Shown here: in pieces, positions 36,041 to 46,484 of the stretch
Layout: the number at the start of each line of letters is the position of its first letter
Numbering within the stretch: position 1 is the first letter of the stretch
Assembly: GCA_963814875.1 (NCBI GenBank)
Contig: CAWFFJ010000021.1
Coordinates: 1-64,000 of the forward strand
DNA: 64,000 nucleotides
Source: CAVSIS01 sp963814875
Lineage (GTDB): Bacteria > Acidobacteriota > Thermoanaerobaculia > Thermoanaerobaculales > Sulfomarinibacteraceae
Reading direction: 5' to 3'
Made by a program: the position numbers and the translations under genes
The notes under the pieces: generated by a model
Told to the model about the DNA's origin: nothing
Database searches by the model: none
What the model saw: the letters and a program-made list of their open reading frames with translations, nothing else

Positions 36041-36661
36041 ATGGCACTGCACGTCGTCGACCACCCGCTGCTTCACGACATCATGGCCCGCCTGCGCGAT
36101 CGAGCAACGTCCTCGGACGACTTCCGGGCGCTCGCCTACCGGGCCTCGCTGTTCCTGGTCGCCGAGGCGACCCGCGATCTGCCGACCCGCCCCGACACCG
36201 TCGAGACGCCGCTCGAGACCGCCGAGGTGCGGCGGATCGACGCCCGGGTCGTTGCCGTGCCCGTGCTGCGCGCCGGGATCGGCATGTTGCAGGCGTTTCT
36301 CGACCTGGTGCCCAACGCCCAGGTCGGCTACTTCGGGCTCGAGCGCGACGAGCGCACCGCGGTCGCCCGGTGCTACTACGAAAAGGTGCCGCCGAAGCTG
36401 GGCAGTGCGGTCGTTTTCCTGCTCGACCCCATGCTCGCCACCGGCGGCTCGGCCGCGACGGCGGTAGAGGGTCTGCGGGCGCGAGGCGCCCGCTCGGTGC
36501 GTCTGGTCTCGATCGTGGCGGCGCCTGAGGGTGTCGCGCTCCTGGCCTCGAAGGTTTCGGATACCGACGTCTACACGGCGGCACTGGACCGCGGCCTCAA
36601 CGACCGCAAGTACATCCTGCCCGGCCTCGGCGACTTCGGCGACCGTCTCTACGGCACGTAG
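36041..36661 (+). CDS. upp: Uracil phosphoribosyltransferase
   Basis: Upp makes UMP from uracil and PRPP. The 206-aa product shows VPVLRAGIGM, the PRPP loop VFLLDPMLATGGSA and the uracil-binding C-terminus KYILPGLGDFGDRLYGT. Length and motifs are complete. The gene sits between two MEMO genes without obvious functional link. No clear ribosome binding site is seen before the ATG. Confidence 0.96.
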   Translation: MALHVVDHPLLHDIMARLRDRATSSDDFRALAYRASLFLVAEATRDLPTRPDTVETPLETAEVRRIDARVVAVPVLRAGIGMLQAFLDLVPNAQVGYFGLERDERTAVARCYYEKVPPKLGSAVVFLLDPMLATGGSAATAVEGLRARGARSVRLVSIVAAPEGVALLASKVSDTDVYTAALDRGLNDRKYILPGLGDFGDRLYGT

Positions 36662-36719
36662 GCCATTCCGGCCGAGGTTTCGCTTGCGTTCGCGTGCCGC
36701 GAGAGCTATTCCTAGGAGC

Positions 36720-38264
36720 ATGATCAGTCCAGGCGGTCTCGGCACGGTCGTCGCACTCTCCCTCCTCGTCGCCTCAGGTCTCGCCGCGAGCGGGCGTACC
36801 CGTCCGCCGGCGGTCGCCGGGGCGTTCTACCCGTCGGACCCGGCGGCTCTCAGGGCCGAGGTTGAGGGTTTCCTCGACGGGCCGGCGCCTGTCACCGGCC
36901 CGGCGATCGCGGTGATCGCGCCCCACGCGGGCTACGTCTTCTCCGGTGCCACGGCCGGGCGTGCCTTTGCTGCGCTGCGCGGTGTGAAGGCGAGCCGTGT
37001 GATCCTTCTCGGTCCGTCACACCATGCAGGCTTCAAGGGTGGCGCGCTGCCCGACGCGAGTGTGACCGCCTTCGCAACCCCACTCGGAGAGGTCCCGCTG
37101 GACATGGAGGCGCTGGCGCGCCTTCGCTCGGACCGGTTGTTCGACGGACCCGCGTCGGCCCACGGTCCGGAGCACTCGCTGGAGGTTGAGCTGCCCTTCC
37201 TCCAGGTTGCGGCGCCCGGCGCCCGTCTGGTGCCGGTGCTCGTGGGCGCGAGCACCGACCTCGAGGCCGCGACCGCCATGGCGAAGGCGCTGGCCCCGCT
37301 GCTGGGTCCCGGCACGGTGGTGGTGGCCTCGTCGGACTTCACCCACCACGGCTCGCCCTACCGCTGGACACCGTTTCCGGTCGATGCGTCTCTACCGCAG
37401 CGTCTTCAAGCACAGGCGCGCGTGACCGCAGGCCGCGCCGCGGCGGTCGATCCTCTCGGCTTTTCGAGCCAGGTCGAGACCAGCGGCGACACGATCTGCG
37501 GCGCTCGCCCGATCACGGTGCTGCTCGAGGTGCTCAAGCACGCGGCGGACGCCACCGGCACGATCACGGGCGTGGCCACCTCGGCGGACGCCGGCGGCGA
37601 CCTGCGCCAGCTCGTGGCCTACGCCGGAGTCGCCTTCACCGGTGCCTGGCGGGGATGGCGGGAAGAATCTCAGCCGGAGGCGGCAGGAGCGCTGTCGCCC
37701 GAGCAGGGCCGCGCCCTGGTCGCCCTCGCGCGCGCGACCCTGGAGTCGCACCTGGTCCACGACGACGCCGTAGCCGAGTGGTTCGCCGCACACCCGGTCG
37801 GCGACCCGTTTCGGGCGCCCTCCGGTGTCTTCGTCACGATCAACAACACCGGTGCCCGAGCGCTCACCCAGGGCAAGCTGCGCGGCTGCATCGGCTCGAT
37901 CCTGCCCCGCGAACCGCTGGTCGACGCGGTGATCCACTCGGCCGAGTCGGCCGCGAACGATCCCCGTTTTCCGGCGCTTGCCGCGGAGGAGCTCGCGGGC
38001 GTCGAGCTCGAGGTCTCGGTGCTGACGCCGCCGCGGTCGATCTCGGACCCGGATCAGATCAAGCTCGGCCGGGACGGGATCATCCTCTCCCGAGGCAGCC
38101 GCCTGGCCGTCTTCCTTCCCCAGGTCGCGCCGGAGCAGGGCTGGGATGTCGAGACCACGCTCGAGCACCTGGCGCGCAAGGCCGGCCTGTCCGCGGACGG
38201 CTGGCGGGGGGCGTCGTTCGAGGTCTTCACCGCCCAGGTCTTCGAGGAGGAGAGTCGGCATTGA
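36720..38264 (+). CDS. MEMO-AMMECR1 fusion protein (AmmeMemoRadiSam proteins B and A)
   Basis: The 514-aa product joins two domains usually on separate proteins. After a signal-peptide-like start (MISPGGLGTVVALSLLVASGLAAS) comes a MEMO domain (about 27-310) with APHAGYVFSG (His69), HGPEHSLEVELPF (His148, His152), SSDFTHHG (Asp206, His209/210) and TICGARP (Cys260). An AMMECR1 domain (about 325-514) follows with the hallmark LRGCIGS at 387-393. The function of both is unknown. The next two genes overlap or adjoin, forming an operon with a DUF362 protein and a radical SAM enzyme. AGGAG stands close to the ATG. Confidence 0.9.
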   Translation: MISPGGLGTVVALSLLVASGLAASGRTRPPAVAGAFYPSDPAALRAEVEGFLDGPAPVTGPAIAVIAPHAGYVFSGATAGRAFAALRGVKASRVILLGPSHHAGFKGGALPDASVTAFATPLGEVPLDMEALARLRSDRLFDGPASAHGPEHSLEVELPFLQVAAPGARLVPVLVGASTDLEAATAMAKALAPLLGPGTVVVASSDFTHHGSPYRWTPFPVDASLPQRLQAQARVTAGRAAAVDPLGFSSQVETSGDTICGARPITVLLEVLKHAADATGTITGVATSADAGGDLRQLVAYAGVAFTGAWRGWREESQPEAAGALSPEQGRALVALARATLESHLVHDDAVAEWFAAHPVGDPFRAPSGVFVTINNTGARALTQGKLRGCIGSILPREPLVDAVIHSAESAANDPRFPALAAEELAGVELEVSVLTPPRSISDPDQIKLGRDGIILSRGSRLAVFLPQVAPEQGWDVETTLEHLARKAGLSADGWRGASFEVFTAQVFEEESRH

Positions 38265-39222
38265 CGAGGTTCACTCGCCGCGAGCTGGCGGGCCTGCTCG
38301 GCGCTGCCGTGCTCGGCGCACGCCGCGCTGCGGCCGTGCCGGTACCGCCGGTGCCCACTCACGGCTCCGGCAGGGTCGGCGTCGCGCGTGCGCCGGCGGA
38401 AGCGCTCGAACCGGCCGCCGCGCGGCAGGCGGTCGCGGCCGCTGTCGCCGCTGCGACCGGGCTCGATGACGGCGGACGGGTGGTGGCTCAGCTCTTCTCC
38501 GGGCACGACACCGTCGGGATCAAGCTCAGCTGTCTGGGTGGACGCTCGCTGTCGCCGCGGGTCGAGGTGGTCGAAGCCCTGGTCGAGCTACTGGCGGCGG
38601 CGGGCGTACGCCGGGACCGGATCGTCGTCTTCGAGCGCTCCGGACGCGAGCTTTCACGTGCCGGTTTCACGCTGCGCGCGAACGGGGGGCCATATCGCTG
38701 TGTCGGCGTCGACGGGGACTGGGACCGGGAGATCACGGTTTCGGGTGAGATCGGCTCGTGCTTCGCACGGCTCGTCTCGAGCGCCTGCACCGCCCTGGTC
38801 TCGGTCGCGGTGGTCAAGGACCACGACCTCGCCGGGGTCTCGGGCACCCTCAAGAACTTCTACGGCGTGATCCACAACCCGAACAAGTACCACGACCACG
38901 GCTGCGACCCCTACGTCGCCGACGTGGTGCGCCACCCCTTCGTGGCCGGAAAGCTGCGCCTGTCGCTGCTCGACGGCGGCCTTGCCCAGTGCCACGGCGG
39001 ACCCGCCTACCGCGCCGACATGACCTTCCCGCTCGGTGTGATCGCCGCGAGCACCGACCCGGTGGCGCTCGACGCGTGGGCGTGGCGGATCATCGAGGCG
39101 GAACGCGCTCGTCGCAACCTGCCGAGCCTGGACAAGGCCGGCCGCCCGCCGCGCTATATCGCGACCGCTGCGGCCTACGGTCTCGGCGTCGGGGACCCCG
39201 AGGCGGTGCAGGAGGTGCGGGC

Positions 39223-39226
<4 letters not shown>
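38261..39226 (+). CDS. DUF362 domain protein with Tat-type signal
   Basis: The 321-aa product begins with FTRRELAGLLGAAVLGARRAAA, a twin-arginine type signal. The body has the DUF362 features KLSCLGGRSLSPRVEVVEALVELL, VVVKDHDLAGVSGTLKNFYGVIHN and ASTDPVALDAWAW, found in proteins often linked with iron-sulfur or radical enzymes. Its role is not known. It starts with TTG overlapping the previous stop (TTGA) and overlaps the next gene by GTGA, so the three genes are tightly coupled. Confidence 0.82.
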
Positions 39227-40360
<1,134 letters not shown>

Positions 40361-40362
<2 letters not shown>

Positions 40363-40395
40363 GTTTTCGCTCGGCCCGCAGGCCGGCGAAAACCT
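40361..40395 (+). terminator. Hairpin at the end of the AMMECR1/radical SAM operon
   Basis: AGGTTTTCGC (40361-40370) pairs perfectly with GCGAAAACCT (40386-40395), and the interior CGGCC/GGCCG adds 5 bp around a CGCA loop. The stem begins in the TAG stop. There is no following T-run, but the internal TTTT/AAAA makes it a likely terminator or RNA end-stabilising hairpin. Confidence 0.6.
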
Positions 40396-40443
40396 CTGAC
40401 GCGCTGCGCGCGTCTGGCTTGTCGCTCGGTTTCTTGAGCAGCA

Positions 40444-40475
40444 GACTCTGTGTGTCTGTGCCTCTGTGGTTCAAC
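40444..40475 (+). repeat. Tandem-repeat arm (CTGTGTGTCTGTGCCTCTGTGG type, single arm)
   Basis: This stretch of 8-9-bp near-repeats (TCTGTGCC, TCTGTGG) ends TGGTTCAAC and closely resembles the right arms at 28072-28098 and 60448-60484. No matching left arm is visible. It lies in the convergent gap between the radical SAM gene and the spermidine-synthase-like gene. Confidence 0.65.
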
Positions 40476-40484
40476 TGATTTCGC

Positions 40485-42614
40485 TCACGACACGCGTCGG
40501 ATGATCAGCGCTGCCGCTGCGCCGGCGCCGAGGATCGCCGTGGCGAGGGCGGTCGCGGCGAGTCCGGCCCAGGGCAACACGAGCAAGCCGACCGCGAGGG
40601 CGGCCAGTGCGGCGCCCGCCTCGTCGGCGGCGAAGGCACGCCCGGCGCCGCGGCGGACGTCGTCTCCGCACAGGGCCGCCGCGCCCGGAAACGCGGCACC
40701 CGTGAGCAAACCGCCTGCCACGAGCAACGCAGGCACCGTGAGCCGGGGGAAGGTGAGCGGGGTGCCGGCGGCGACCAGGAGCGACAGAAGCACGCCGAGC
40801 CCGAGCAGGACCGGCAGGTCGCGCGCCGCGTCGTGGCGGCGGCGCGCAAGCGTCGCGCCGCCGACGAGCCCGGCCATGAAGGCGGCGGTCAGGGCGCCGA
40901 TCTCGGCGTAGACCGAGCCCACGGTCGCCTGCCAGGTGGCGAGCAGCAGCAGCCACCAGGCCATCGAGGTGAAGCCCACCGTCGCGGCGGCTGCCTGGCC
41001 GAGTCCTCCGCCGGAGCGCGAGAGGATGACGAGCAGGACCGCCGCTGCCAGCGCGGCCGCCACCGGGAGCCAGGGCGGCGCGCGCAGCAGGCGTCCGAGG
41101 AGGACCGCGAGACCGGGCCGTCCGCGGCCCTCGACCGCGGCGGACGCGGCGAGCACCGCCACCGGCCGGCGCACCGTGCTCACTGGAGCTGCGGTCTCGG
41201 AAAGTGCCGTGTCGAGGGCCGCCGCGCGCTCGGGGTCGGCGAGGACGCGCACGAGCTCGGGGCTCATCACGGGGTCGGTAATGCTCAAACTCCGCCATCG
41301 CCCGGCGAGGGTCTCGGGGTCTGTCGCGAGGCCGAAGGGCGGCAGGGCGGCGACCAGCGTGACCCGCTCCCCGGGGAGGGCGGCGACACGGGGGAAGGCA
41401 ATGCCGAGCGTCGCCGCCTCGATCGCGAGCAGGCGCCCGCCGGCGCCGCCGAGGTAGGTGTCGCCGACGTCTGTGGCGAGGGCGAGCACGCCCCCCGGCG
41501 CCATGTGCCGGCGGCAGGCATCGAGGAAGTCGCGCGAGCGGGTGCGGTGCTGGCGCAACGTCGTGGGGTCGCCGTCCAGGAGCAGGACGAGATCCCAGGG
41601 TCCACCGCCGGACACCACACGTACGGGGTCGGTCCGGTGAGCGTGGACCCGGGGGTCCTGGAGGGCTGCCGCGACCTCGGGCCCGAACCACTTCGGCACG
41701 AGCCACAGCAGCGCCGGGTCGTCCTCGACCAGGTCGAGCCGCTCGACCGGGTGGCGCAGGATCGCGGTCACGCTGCCGTCGGCGAGCGCGCCTACCGCCA
41801 GCACCCGGCGCGGGTCCGGGTGGAGCAACATCAGCAGGTGGGCACGGGGACCGGTCAGGTAGGGCTCGGGGTAGCTGGCGAGGAGCCGGCCGTCGGCGAA
41901 CAGCGTTACGGGCTCGCCGCCTGCCAGCTCGAGCCTCTGCTGGCGGGTCTCGCGCCAGTGGGCAAGGGGCGCGTCGTGTCGGCTCCACCGCCAGCCGGCG
42001 TCCTCAAGCCAGGTCCGGGCCGGGACAGCGAGGACGCCCGGGAGCGCAGCGAGGGCCAGGGCAGCGGCCGGCCCACGGCGCCATCCGGCCTGGGCAGCCG
42101 TCGCAGCGAGCGCAAGCAGCAGCGAGGCGGCGGCGCCGAGCGGCGCCAGGGCGAAGCTGAACACCAGGCCGCCGGCGAGCGCGCCCGTACCCTCGAGGGC
42201 GTAGGCAGAGCCGGCGCTGCCGTTCCCGTAGCCCGCTCCCGCGAGGAGCGGGAAGCCGAGACCGCCGGCGGTCGCCGCCGGCAGCACCGCGGCAATCCAC
42301 AGCCACGCGGCGGCCGGCGCCAGCAGGGGCTCGCCGGGTGAGACGCCCGCCAGGACGGGCGCGGCGCGAAGCAGAACGGCCCCGCCGAGGGCGGCCAAGA
42401 GCACGAGCGAGGGCGCGGCCGCACCCAGCCGTGCCCCACCGTGGGAGGCCCCGATCCTCGCTCCGGCGGCCATCCCGGCCAGCCAGACCGCGAGCACCGC
42501 GCCCCAGGCGAGCTCGGAGCCCGCTACCGCCGCCATCGCCTCGCGCAGCAGCACCGCCTGGGAGACCGCGGTCGCGAAGCCGAGCGCGACGAGCGAAGGT
42601 CGGGCGGACCTCAT
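40485..42614 (-). CDS. Membrane protein with spermidine/spermine synthase-like domain
   Basis: The 709-aa product has about seven N-terminal membrane helices (for example ELAWGAVLAVWLAGMAAGARIGA), a soluble domain (about residues 210-480) with a Rossmann methyltransferase-like fold of the spermidine-synthase family (RVLAVGALADGSVTAILRHPVERLDLVEDDPALL), and further helices at the C-terminus. Membrane-fused members of this family are widespread, but their substrate is not established. ATG 42614 is chosen because TACAAT lies 5 nt upstream; the frame stays open antisense through the tricorn gene, but that part is not coding. Confidence 0.8.
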   Translation of the reverse strand: MRSARPSLVALGFATAVSQAVLLREAMAAVAGSELAWGAVLAVWLAGMAAGARIGASHGGARLGAAAPSLVLLAALGGAVLLRAAPVLAGVSPGEPLLAPAAAWLWIAAVLPAATAGGLGFPLLAGAGYGNGSAGSAYALEGTGALAGGLVFSFALAPLGAAASLLLALAATAAQAGWRRGPAAALALAALPGVLAVPARTWLEDAGWRWSRHDAPLAHWRETRQQRLELAGGEPVTLFADGRLLASYPEPYLTGPRAHLLMLLHPDPRRVLAVGALADGSVTAILRHPVERLDLVEDDPALLWLVPKWFGPEVAAALQDPRVHAHRTDPVRVVSGGGPWDLVLLLDGDPTTLRQHRTRSRDFLDACRRHMAPGGVLALATDVGDTYLGGAGGRLLAIEAATLGIAFPRVAALPGERVTLVAALPPFGLATDPETLAGRWRSLSITDPVMSPELVRVLADPERAAALDTALSETAAPVSTVRRPVAVLAASAAVEGRGRPGLAVLLGRLLRAPPWLPVAAALAAAVLLVILSRSGGGLGQAAAATVGFTSMAWWLLLLATWQATVGSVYAEIGALTAAFMAGLVGGATLARRRHDAARDLPVLLGLGVLLSLLVAAGTPLTFPRLTVPALLVAGGLLTGAAFPGAAALCGDDVRRGAGRAFAADEAGAALAALAVGLLVLPWAGLAATALATAILGAGAAAALIIRRVS

Positions 42615-42619
42615 GCCGC

Positions 42620-42625
42620 ATTGTA
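42620..42625 (-). promoter_or_regulatory. -10 hexamer TACAAT of a likely leaderless promoter
   Basis: TACAAT is separated by 5 nt from the ATG at 42614. Confidence 0.4.
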
Positions 42626-42809
42626 GGAGCGATGCGCTCGGACGGACCGTCGCCCTCGCGGCGATCGTACTGCCGGTCGTGAGGCACCGGCCTGATGGCG
42701 GGAGGTCCCTGCTACCCTTGCGGGCGGTGACGCCAGGGACCCTGTGGCGGGGCGACGGCTGACCGTGCGGGGCCGCGGGAGCGTCACCACGAGATGAGGA
42801 GGAGGACAC

Positions 42810-45800
42810 ATGCGACGAGTGACGGTTTGGCTGGGTGTGATCCTGGTTGCGATGGTGGGCGCAGCCAGCGCCGTGGACATCCACGACACGAGGCTGGTCC
42901 ACGACGCCGCGATGAGCGCGGACCACATCGCATTCGCCTACGTCGGTGACCTCTGGGTCGCCGACCGTGACGGCGCCAACGTGCGGCGGCTGACGACGGC
43001 CCCCGGCGAGGAGACCAACCCGCGCTTCTCCCCTGACGGGTCGCTCATCGCCTTCAGCGGCTCGTACGAGGGCAACGTCGACGTCTACGTCGTACCGGTC
43101 GAGGGCGGCGTGCCGCGGCGCCTGACCTGGCACCCTGGGCGGGACATCGTCCAGGGCTTCACGCCCGACGGCTCCGCGGTGGTCTTCACCTCGCCGCGCT
43201 CGGTCTTCACCCGGCGCTACGTTCAGCTCTTCACGGTCGCCTTGGCCGGTGGGATGCCGGAGCGGATCCCGCTGCCGTTCGCCTTCAAAGCGGCGATGAG
43301 CCCGGACGGCGCGCGGATCGCCTACGTACCGCTGCGCGAGGCCTTCCGCGAGTGGAAGAACTACCGCGGCGGAACCGCCTCGCGGATCTGGATCTACGAC
43401 CGTGCGAACCGCGCGGTCGAGCAGGTGCCGCAGCCCGAGGGCCGCTGCAACGACACCGACCCGATGTGGCTCGGCGGTACCCTGTACTTCCTCTCCGACC
43501 GCGCCGGTGAGTTCAACCTCTACTCCTACCAGCTCGGCTCGCACCAGGTGGCGCAGCTGACACGGCACGAGGACTTTCCCGTCATCGACGCGACTGCCGG
43601 CGGCGGGCGGGTGATCTACGAGCAGGCCGGGACCCTGCATGTGTGGGACCCGGCGAGCCAGGCCTCCGAGCGGGTCCCGGTGGGTGTCGCCGCGGATCTC
43701 ACCGAGGTCCGTCCGCGCTGGGCGAGCGGTTCCAAGTGGATCCGCGAGGCAGCGATCTCGCCCTCGGGCGCCCGCGCCGTGTTCGACTTCCGCGGCGAGA
43801 TCGTCACCGTGCCCGCCGAGAAGGGCGACCCGCGGGACATCACCGACACGCCCGGCGCCAACGAGCGCTCCCCAGCGTGGTCGCCGGACGGCACCAGGAT
43901 CGCTTATTTCTCCGATGAGGGCGGCGAGTACCACCTCGTGGTTGCCCCCCAGGACGGCCATGGCGAGACCCGCTCCTACGCCCTCGGTGGCAGCGGCTTT
44001 TACGAGCGGCCGCTGTTTTCCCCCGACGGCACCAAGATCGCCTACGCCGACAACTCCAGAACGCTGTACTGGATCGACCTCGCCACGGGCAAGGTCACCC
44101 GGATCGACGCCGAGCCGCTCTACGGGCCGGTCGACACCCAGAAGCACGCCTGGTCGCCGGACTCGCGCTGGATCGCCTACACCCGGCTCACGCCGAGTTA
44201 CCTGCAGCAGGTCTGCCTCTACAGCCTCGACAAGGGCACCGAAACGACGATCACCAAGGGCCTCGCGGACGTGAGCGAGGTGGCCTTCGACGCCTCGGGC
44301 AAGTACCTCTTCCTGGCCGCGTCCACCGACGCCGGCCCGGTCCGGGACTGGTTCTCGATGTCCAACGCGGACATGGAGCTGACCGACCAGCTCTACCTGG
44401 TGGTCCTGAAAGCCGGGACCGAGTCGCCGCTCGCCAAGGAGAGCGACGAGGAGAAGGGCAAGCCAGCGAAGGCGGAGGGTGCCGGTGAGGAGGCCAAGAA
44501 GGCGGGAGCGGGGGTGAAGGCGCCCGTGACGGTCGCGATCGACTTCGACTCGCTCCACGAACGCATCGTGCCGCTGCCGCTTCCCTCCGCGGTCTACAGC
44601 GACCTCCTGACCGGCGCGGCGGGACAGCTCTTCTATCTCAAGCGCACGGGTGGCGGCAACCGCTTCGGGCCGAGGACCGGCACGCTGTGCCGCTTCAACC
44701 TCGACAAGCGGGAGGAAACCGTGCTCGCCGAGGGCGTCAACGGTTTCGTGGTCACGCCGGACGGCGCCAAAGCGCTGCTGCAGCAGAAGGACACGTGGCG
44801 CATCGCCGACACCAAGACCAAGGTCGACCCCGCAAAGGGCGCTCTCGACGTGGCGGCGATCCAGGTCCGCGTCGACCCCCGCGCCGAGTGGGCGCAGATC
44901 TTCAACGAGGCATGGCGGATCAACCGCGACTACTTCTACGACCCGGGCATGCACGGCGCCGACTGGCCGGCGATGCGCACCGAGTACGCCCAGTTCCTGC
45001 CCGACCTGGCAACCCGCTCCGACCTCGACCGCGTGATGCAGTGGATGTTCTCCGAGCTCTCGGTCGGCCACCATCGGCTCGGCGGCGGCGACGAACCCGA
45101 GGCTCCCGAGGCCATCCCAGGCGGGCTGCTCGGGGCGGACTACGAGGTCGCCGACGGCCGTTACCGCTTCGCCAAGGTCTACGGCGGCCTCAACTGGGAC
45201 CCGGACCTGCGCTCGCCGCTCACCGAGCCCGGGGTCGAGGTTGTGTCTGGCGAGTACCTGCTCGCGGTCGATGGGCAGGATCTGAAGCCGCCGGAGAACC
45301 TGTTTGCCCGCTTCGAGAACACCGCCGGACGCATCGTCGAGCTCACCGTCGGCCCCGACCCGACCGGGCGCGGCTCGCGCACGGTCAAGGTGGTGCCGAT
45401 CAAGGACGAGTCGGACCTGCGCAACCGTGACTGGGTGGAGGGCAACATCCGCAAGGTCGACCAGGCCACCGACGGCCGCGTCGCCTACGTCTACGTGCCC
45501 AACACGACCGGGCTCGGCCACACCTACTTCAAGCGCTACTTCTTCCCGCAGGCGCAGAAGGACGCGATCATCGTCGACGAGCGCCACAACGCGGGCGGGC
45601 AGGTCGCCGACTATTACATCGATACCCTGCGACGGCCCTTCATCGCAATGTGGGCGATGCGCTACGGCGCCGACCTCAAGACGCCGCTGGCCTCGATCCA
45701 GGGGCCCAAGGTGATGCTGATCGACGAGACCGCGGGCTCGGGCGGCGACCTGCTGCCGTGGATGTTCCACAAGCTCGGGCTCGGGACGCTGGTTGGCCGG

Positions 45801-46079
45801 CGCACCTGGGGCGGCCTGGTCGGCATCCTCGGCTTCCCCGAGCTCATGGACGGCGGTTTCGTGACGGCGCCGAACCTGGCGATCTGGACCGAGGACGGCT
45901 GGGTTGTGGAGGGCCAGGGTGTGCCGCCGGACATCGAGGTCGAGCAGGAGCCGGCCCAGGTTGAGGACGGCCACGACCCGCAGCTCGAAAAGGCGATCCA
46001 GGTCGCCCTCGAGGGGCTCGCGGAGAACCCGCCGAAAAAGCTCGAGCGCCCGCCGTACCCGATCCGAGTCCGGAAGTGA
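42810..46079 (+). CDS. Tricorn-type S41 peptidase
   Basis: The 1089-aa product is a tricorn protease homologue that degrades short peptides. It has a signal peptide (MRRVTVWLGVILVAMVGAASA), two WD/beta-propeller parts with repeated NPRFSPDGS/SPAWSPDGTRIAY blades (about 24-330 and 330-680), a charged Lys/Glu linker near 550-575, a PDZ domain and an S41 catalytic domain. Catalytic residues can be placed at His754/755 (SVGHHRLGGG) and Ser977 (DETAGSGGDLLPW). The export signal suggests a periplasmic enzyme, unlike the cytosolic archaeal form. GGAGGAGG stands 5 nt before the ATG. Confidence 0.93.
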   Translation: MRRVTVWLGVILVAMVGAASAVDIHDTRLVHDAAMSADHIAFAYVGDLWVADRDGANVRRLTTAPGEETNPRFSPDGSLIAFSGSYEGNVDVYVVPVEGGVPRRLTWHPGRDIVQGFTPDGSAVVFTSPRSVFTRRYVQLFTVALAGGMPERIPLPFAFKAAMSPDGARIAYVPLREAFREWKNYRGGTASRIWIYDRANRAVEQVPQPEGRCNDTDPMWLGGTLYFLSDRAGEFNLYSYQLGSHQVAQLTRHEDFPVIDATAGGGRVIYEQAGTLHVWDPASQASERVPVGVAADLTEVRPRWASGSKWIREAAISPSGARAVFDFRGEIVTVPAEKGDPRDITDTPGANERSPAWSPDGTRIAYFSDEGGEYHLVVAPQDGHGETRSYALGGSGFYERPLFSPDGTKIAYADNSRTLYWIDLATGKVTRIDAEPLYGPVDTQKHAWSPDSRWIAYTRLTPSYLQQVCLYSLDKGTETTITKGLADVSEVAFDASGKYLFLAASTDAGPVRDWFSMSNADMELTDQLYLVVLKAGTESPLAKESDEEKGKPAKAEGAGEEAKKAGAGVKAPVTVAIDFDSLHERIVPLPLPSAVYSDLLTGAAGQLFYLKRTGGGNRFGPRTGTLCRFNLDKREETVLAEGVNGFVVTPDGAKALLQQKDTWRIADTKTKVDPAKGALDVAAIQVRVDPRAEWAQIFNEAWRINRDYFYDPGMHGADWPAMRTEYAQFLPDLATRSDLDRVMQWMFSELSVGHHRLGGGDEPEAPEAIPGGLLGADYEVADGRYRFAKVYGGLNWDPDLRSPLTEPGVEVVSGEYLLAVDGQDLKPPENLFARFENTAGRIVELTVGPDPTGRGSRTVKVVPIKDESDLRNRDWVEGNIRKVDQATDGRVAYVYVPNTTGLGHTYFKRYFFPQAQKDAIIVDERHNAGGQVADYYIDTLRRPFIAMWAMRYGADLKTPLASIQGPKVMLIDETAGSGGDLLPWMFHKLGLGTLVGRRTWGGLVGILGFPELMDGGFVTAPNLAIWTEDGWVVEGQGVPPDIEVEQEPAQVEDGHDPQLEKAIQVALEGLAENPPKKLERPPYPIRVRK

Positions 46080-46323
46080 CGCTCATCTGAATCACAGTGC
46101 GACGGGCGGGGGCGACCCCGCTCGTCGGTCATCGACCACAGGACGCCCGGCGAGCGATGCCTTCGTCGCTCGATTGGACGCAGCGAAGGGGCCGCATCTG
46201 TGGAGACCATCGGCTTTGGCTGCTCGGCAAGTCTGGGAGGGAATTCCCGGGACAGGCCCCTCGCGAGCTGGGTAGAATCGGAGTAGACGTTCTCCTGGGC
46301 GGTACGGGCTCGGCGCAGGACGA
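46080..46323. other. Intergenic region between tricorn and repeat copy 2
   Basis: I see no gene here. A TAGAAT hexamer at 46273-46278 has a weak GGGACA 18 bp upstream and could be a promoter for the SGNH gene, giving a leader that would include the whole repeat element. GGGAGGGAATTCCCGGG at about 46236-46251 is a partial palindrome. Confidence 0.3.
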
Positions 46324-46484
46324 GCCCGCACTTCTCACCACGTCGCGTTACGAGGGCGCCGAGAGGCCTGTCAGTGGGGTGGGGGGTGTAGATGGGATCA
46401 CACGTCTCAGGCGCCGAGTCGCGAAAGGACCGGCGATCGCTGGCGGATCGGCACCCGCAGTAGGGAGGCGGTGAGGAATGCAGG
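46324..46484 (+). repeat. Dispersed repeat with inverted ends, copy 2 (161 bp)
   Basis: It starts GCCCGCACTTCTCACCAC and ends GGTGAGGAATGCAGG. It is colinear with copy 1 but about 17 bp shorter in the middle; the block GAGTCGCGAAAGGACC and the block CACCCGCAGTAGGGAGGCGG are strongly conserved. The ATG of the SGNH gene lies inside its right end, preceded by GGGAGGCGGTGAGGA, so the element supplies start codon and likely ribosome binding site. Confidence 0.78.

Noticed and set aside
42615..45974. A 5' extension of the spermidine-synthase-like gene to give one of more than 1800 codons
   Set aside because: The extension is the antisense of the tricorn gene; the real protein starts at 42614 with a normal N-terminus and a -10 hexamer just upstream.
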